DNA of 51,786 nt from JACKJP01 sp050249695. Its GTDB lineage: Bacteria > Pseudomonadota > Alphaproteobacteria > Rhizobiales > Tepidamorphaceae. The stretch is from positions 1 to 51,786 of the forward strand of contig JBFWQA010000009.1 in assembly GCA_050249695.1 (NCBI GenBank). The letters run 5' to 3'. Shown one piece after another: positions 49,826-51,786 of the stretch. Position 1 is the first letter of the stretch. Every line of letters begins with the position of its first letter. Under the pieces are notes generated by a model. That model did no database searches. It worked only from the letters and a program-made list of their open reading frames with translations, and was not told the DNA's origin. The translations under genes were made by a program, and so were the position numbers.

Positions 49826-50467
49826 GTGAGCGACAAGCAGCGATCGTTACGCTGGGGCGTGCCGGTCATCATCGTCATCGTCGCCGTGATCGGCGCGGGC
49901 GTGCTCCTGCAGCAGGGCAACGAGGCCGGGACGGTGGCAGCCTGTGCGGCGAGCGACGCGAAGCTGGCCGGGCTGGAGCCACTGGCGCGCGGCGAAGTGG
50001 CCGCGTTCACCGTTCCGGGCAGGTCGCAGCTATTGCCCGACCTTTCCTTCATCGACGGCCAGGGCAGGGAGCGGCACCTTTCCGAATGGCGGGGCCGGAC
50101 CGTCCTTTTGAATGTCTGGGCGACCTGGTGCGCGCCCTGCCGGCACGAGATGCCCGCGCTCGACCGCCTGCAGGCCACCATCGGGTCGGACCGGTTCGAG
50201 GTCGTCGCGGTGAGTATCGACATTGGCGATACGGCGAAGGCCGAGACGTTTCTGAAAGAGATCGGGATTGCCGAGCTTGAGTTCTATGCCGACCCGACAA
50301 CGGGGGTCTTCAAGGATCTGAAGGGGGTCGGCAGGGCACCGGGCATGCCGACCAGCCTGCTCATCGACGCGAATGGCTGCGAACTGGGCTTCATCGCCGG
50401 GCCGGCCGAATGGGATTCGGCCGATGCGATGCGGCTGATACAGGCGGGCATGACCTCGCCGGAATAG
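49826..50467 (+). CDS. tlpA: Thiol:disulfide interchange protein TlpA
   Basis: With the GTG at 49826 (GGGGAG at 49810-49815) the protein has 213 residues, near the 221 of Bradyrhizobium TlpA. A membrane anchor lies at residues 11-28, and the periplasmic thioredoxin domain has the active site 'LNVWATWCAPCRHEMPALDR' with Cys102 and Cys105, 'VVAVSIDIGDTAKAETFLKE' and 'RAPGMPTSLLIDANGCELGF'. Two further Cys (about 40 and in 'NGCEL') match the structural disulfide of TlpA. TlpA reduces copper-binding proteins for cytochrome oxidase assembly. An ATG at 49757 lacks a ribosome site. argH, its usual divergent neighbour, is separated from it by the two acyltransferase genes. Confidence 0.93.
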   Translation: MSDKQRSLRWGVPVIIVIVAVIGAGVLLQQGNEAGTVAACAASDAKLAGLEPLARGEVAAFTVPGRSQLLPDLSFIDGQGRERHLSEWRGRTVLLNVWATWCAPCRHEMPALDRLQATIGSDRFEVVAVSIDIGDTAKAETFLKEIGIAELEFYADPTTGVFKDLKGVGRAPGMPTSLLIDANGCELGFIAGPAEWDSADAMRLIQAGMTSPE

Positions 50468-50470
50468 ATG

Positions 50471-50665
50471 TCAGGCCGATATATCCACATTGCCGCCGAT
50501 GCCGTCGGCGACGAGCGCGTTGGCGCGATCTGCGTTCCGGGCGAGCATGTCGGCAAGACCGGCTGCCATCCGCGCGTCCATCCTGATGATGCTCGCGGAA
50601 ATAGCATTGCGCGTCTGTGTGGCTGAAGCGCCGGCGAGGCTCGTGGCAAGAGTGGCAGTATCCAT
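50471..50665 (-). CDS. Small YjfB-like protein (putative motility protein)
   Basis: A 64-residue helical protein, 'MDTATLATSLAGASATQTRN' followed by 'AISASIIRMDARMAAGLADM' and ending 'GGNVDISA'. The M-D-x-x-x-L-A start, the T-Q-x-x-x-A-I middle and the C-terminal N-V-D-I-S-A ending resemble the YjfB putative motility protein family. No flagellar genes are in the window, so the name says little about function. No strong ribosome site is visible upstream. It converges with tlpA, four bases from its stop. Confidence 0.6.
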   Translation of the reverse strand: MDTATLATSLAGASATQTRNAISASIIRMDARMAAGLADMLARNADRANALVADGIGGNVDISA

Positions 50666-50728
50666 GACCAGCCCAACCTAGCGGGCCATGGCTAATGGTG
50701 GGTAAACGTTCAGTCCGCGGTTGTGACG

Positions 50729-51613
50729 CTAGCGTGTCGGCATCGGCTTTTCGCCGCGATAGTCGTAGAAGCCGCGCTGCGTCTTGCGCCCCAGCCAGCC
50801 GGCCTCGACATATTTCACCAGCAGCGGACAGGGGCGGTACTTGCTGTCGGCAAGACCCTCATAGAGCACCTGCATTACCGAAAGACAGGTATCGAGCCCG
50901 ATGAAGTCGGCCAGTTCGAGCGGCCCCATCGGGTGGCGCGCGCCGAGTCTCATCGCCGTGTCGATCGCCTCGACCGAACCGACGCCCTCGTAGAGCGTGT
51001 AGACCGCCTCGTTGATCATCGGCAGCAGAATGCGGTTGACGATGAAGGCGGGAAAGTCCTCGGCGACCGCGATGGTCTTGCCGAGTTTGGCGACATAGGT
51101 GCGCGACTGCTCGAAGGTGAGATCCTCGGTGGCGATGCCGCGGATCAGTTCGACCAGTTCCATCACGGGAACCGGATTCATGAAATGGATGCCGATGAAC
51201 CGTTCGGGACGGTCGGTCGACGCGGCGAGGCGGGTTATCGAGATCGACGAGGTGTTCGTCGCGATGATCGCCTCCGGCTTCAGCATCGGGCAAAGGTTCT
51301 TGAAAATCTCGCGCTTGACCGGCTCGTTCTCGACGGCGGACTCGATCACCAGATCGCATTCGGCGAGCGCCTCGAACCCGACGGCGGGCTGGATAAGGCC
51401 GGCTGCCGTCTTTCGCTCGGCTTCGCTGATGCGGCCGCTTGCGACCTGCCGGGCCATATTGCCGTGAATGGTCGCGAGGCCGGATTCGATCCGATCCTCG
51501 CTGATATCGTTCAACCTCACCTCAAAGCCGGCAAGGGCGCTGACATGGGCGATGCCGTTGCCCATCTGCCCGGCGCCGATGACGCCCACAGTCCTGATAT
51601 CGGCCGAAGACAT
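50729..51613 (-). CDS. hbd: 3-hydroxybutyryl-CoA dehydrogenase
   Basis: The 294-residue enzyme oxidises (S)-3-hydroxybutyryl-CoA or runs in reverse. It has 'VGVIGAGQMGNGIAHVSALA' (NAD loop), 'CDLVIESAVENEPVKREIFK', 'IIATNTSSISITRLA', the catalytic His in 'RFIGIHFMNPVPVMELVELI', 'FPAFIVNRILLPMINEAVYT' and 'HPMGPLELADFIGLDTCLSV'. The ending 'KYVEAGWLGRKTQRGFYDYR' is typical. It follows etfA on the same strand, the usual etfB-etfA-hbd order in alphaproteobacteria. Confidence 0.97.
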   Translation of the reverse strand: MSSADIRTVGVIGAGQMGNGIAHVSALAGFEVRLNDISEDRIESGLATIHGNMARQVASGRISEAERKTAAGLIQPAVGFEALAECDLVIESAVENEPVKREIFKNLCPMLKPEAIIATNTSSISITRLAASTDRPERFIGIHFMNPVPVMELVELIRGIATEDLTFEQSRTYVAKLGKTIAVAEDFPAFIVNRILLPMINEAVYTLYEGVGSVEAIDTAMRLGARHPMGPLELADFIGLDTCLSVMQVLYEGLADSKYRPCPLLVKYVEAGWLGRKTQRGFYDYRGEKPMPTR

Positions 51614-51748
51614 GCTTGCTCCTTGAAACTGCCGGTGACGGCTCCTGTCGGCATCGTCGCCGCGGCGAGGTTTCGCCGCGGGGCATTCTTTATCGGCCAG
51701 CCGCGCGCGATTTTCAATCGGCGCGGGCGGGTGCGTGTCGTCGTGTGC

Positions 51749-51786
51749 CTAGAGCGCCTTTTCCAGTTCCGGCAGGATGGTGAACA
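51749..51786 (-). CDS. etfA: Electron transfer flavoprotein alpha subunit, C-terminal end
   Basis: Only the last 12 codons are inside the window; the minus strand ends in FTILPELEKAL and a TAG stop at 51749-51751. This resembles the typical EtfA ending ('..lf.v.PeLekAL'), and the following hbd gene supports the call. Too little is visible to say more. Confidence 0.75.
   Translation of the reverse strand, partial: FTILPELEKAL

Noticed and set aside
51517..51717. A 66-codon minus-strand frame upstream of hbd.
   Set aside because: Basic low-complexity frame overlapping the hbd start in another frame; no ribosome site or family similarity.
1..51786. Mobile elements, tRNA or rRNA genes, CRISPR arrays.
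   Set aside because: No transposase or integrase motifs, no regularly spaced repeats, and no tRNA cloverleaf or rRNA sequence noticed on either strand.

Overview
The window is GC-rich chromosomal DNA that looks like an alphaproteobacterium, probably in or near the Hyphomicrobiales (Rhizobiales). Supporting signs are a TlpA close to the Bradyrhizobium type, CpdR, PhaR, a TIGR02302/DUF4175 protein, DUF2125 next to hisC-tyrA, an lysA-lptM-argH block, and a LexA box of the alphaproteobacterial direct-repeat type (GTTC-N7-GTTC). No rRNA, tRNA, transposase, prophage or CRISPR array was seen. The genus cannot be fixed from the sequence alone.

Positions 1-4931 are a mixed accessory region. It holds the tail of a LivF-like ABC ATPase, a flavin reductase with a C-terminal MarR-like domain (the C1 type of p-hydroxyphenylacetate hydroxylase reductase), an MFS permease and PhnB-like VOC protein divergent from a MarR regulator, a secreted helical protein behind a long perfect inverted repeat, and a small cupin.

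Positions 5215-17458 are the most unusual part: a catabolic island for CoA esters. It has both subunits of a 2-hydroxyacyl-CoA dehydratase/benzoyl-CoA reductase-like iron-sulfur enzyme, an Rv2258c-like methyltransferase, an SDR that has lost its catalytic Tyr/Lys, three family III (CaiB/BaiF) CoA-transferases (two of them a tandem duplicate), a FadR-type GntR regulator, a 2,4-dienoyl-CoA-reductase-like SDR, a VOC protein and a YbfB-type MFS permease. CoA-transferase plus two-subunit dehydratase recalls the Had/Fld modules for (R)-2-hydroxyacyl-CoA dehydration, but the ATP-dependent activator those enzymes need is not in the window. A 17-bp operator-like sequence (CATTGG-N5-CCAATG) occurs upstream of both the CoA-transferase operon and the GntR gene, suggesting a small regulon with autoregulation.

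Positions 17465-35994 are mostly core metabolism: ispG, ispA, mtgA, rpmF, a GGDEF/EAL protein, the PHA genes phaR / phaA-phaB plus an extra phaB-like gene, a DMT exporter, gloB with its adjacent methyltransferase, a chorismate mutase-hisC-tyrA operon, DUF2125, a ChaC-type cyclotransferase, a small orphan gene under a good SOS box, and a plsC homologue.

Positions 36046-51786 hold cell-envelope and division genes (YdcF-like, ftsX, ftsE), a zinc-ribbon/DUF3426 protein, cpdR, the DUF4175 protein, lysA-lptM-argH, two tandem 666-residue acyltransferase-3/SGNH proteins lying between argH and tlpA, tlpA, a YjfB-like small protein, a 3-hydroxybutyryl-CoA dehydrogenase gene and the very end of etfA. 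phaAB, hbd and etfA tie the window to acyl-CoA metabolism, into which products of the island could feed.
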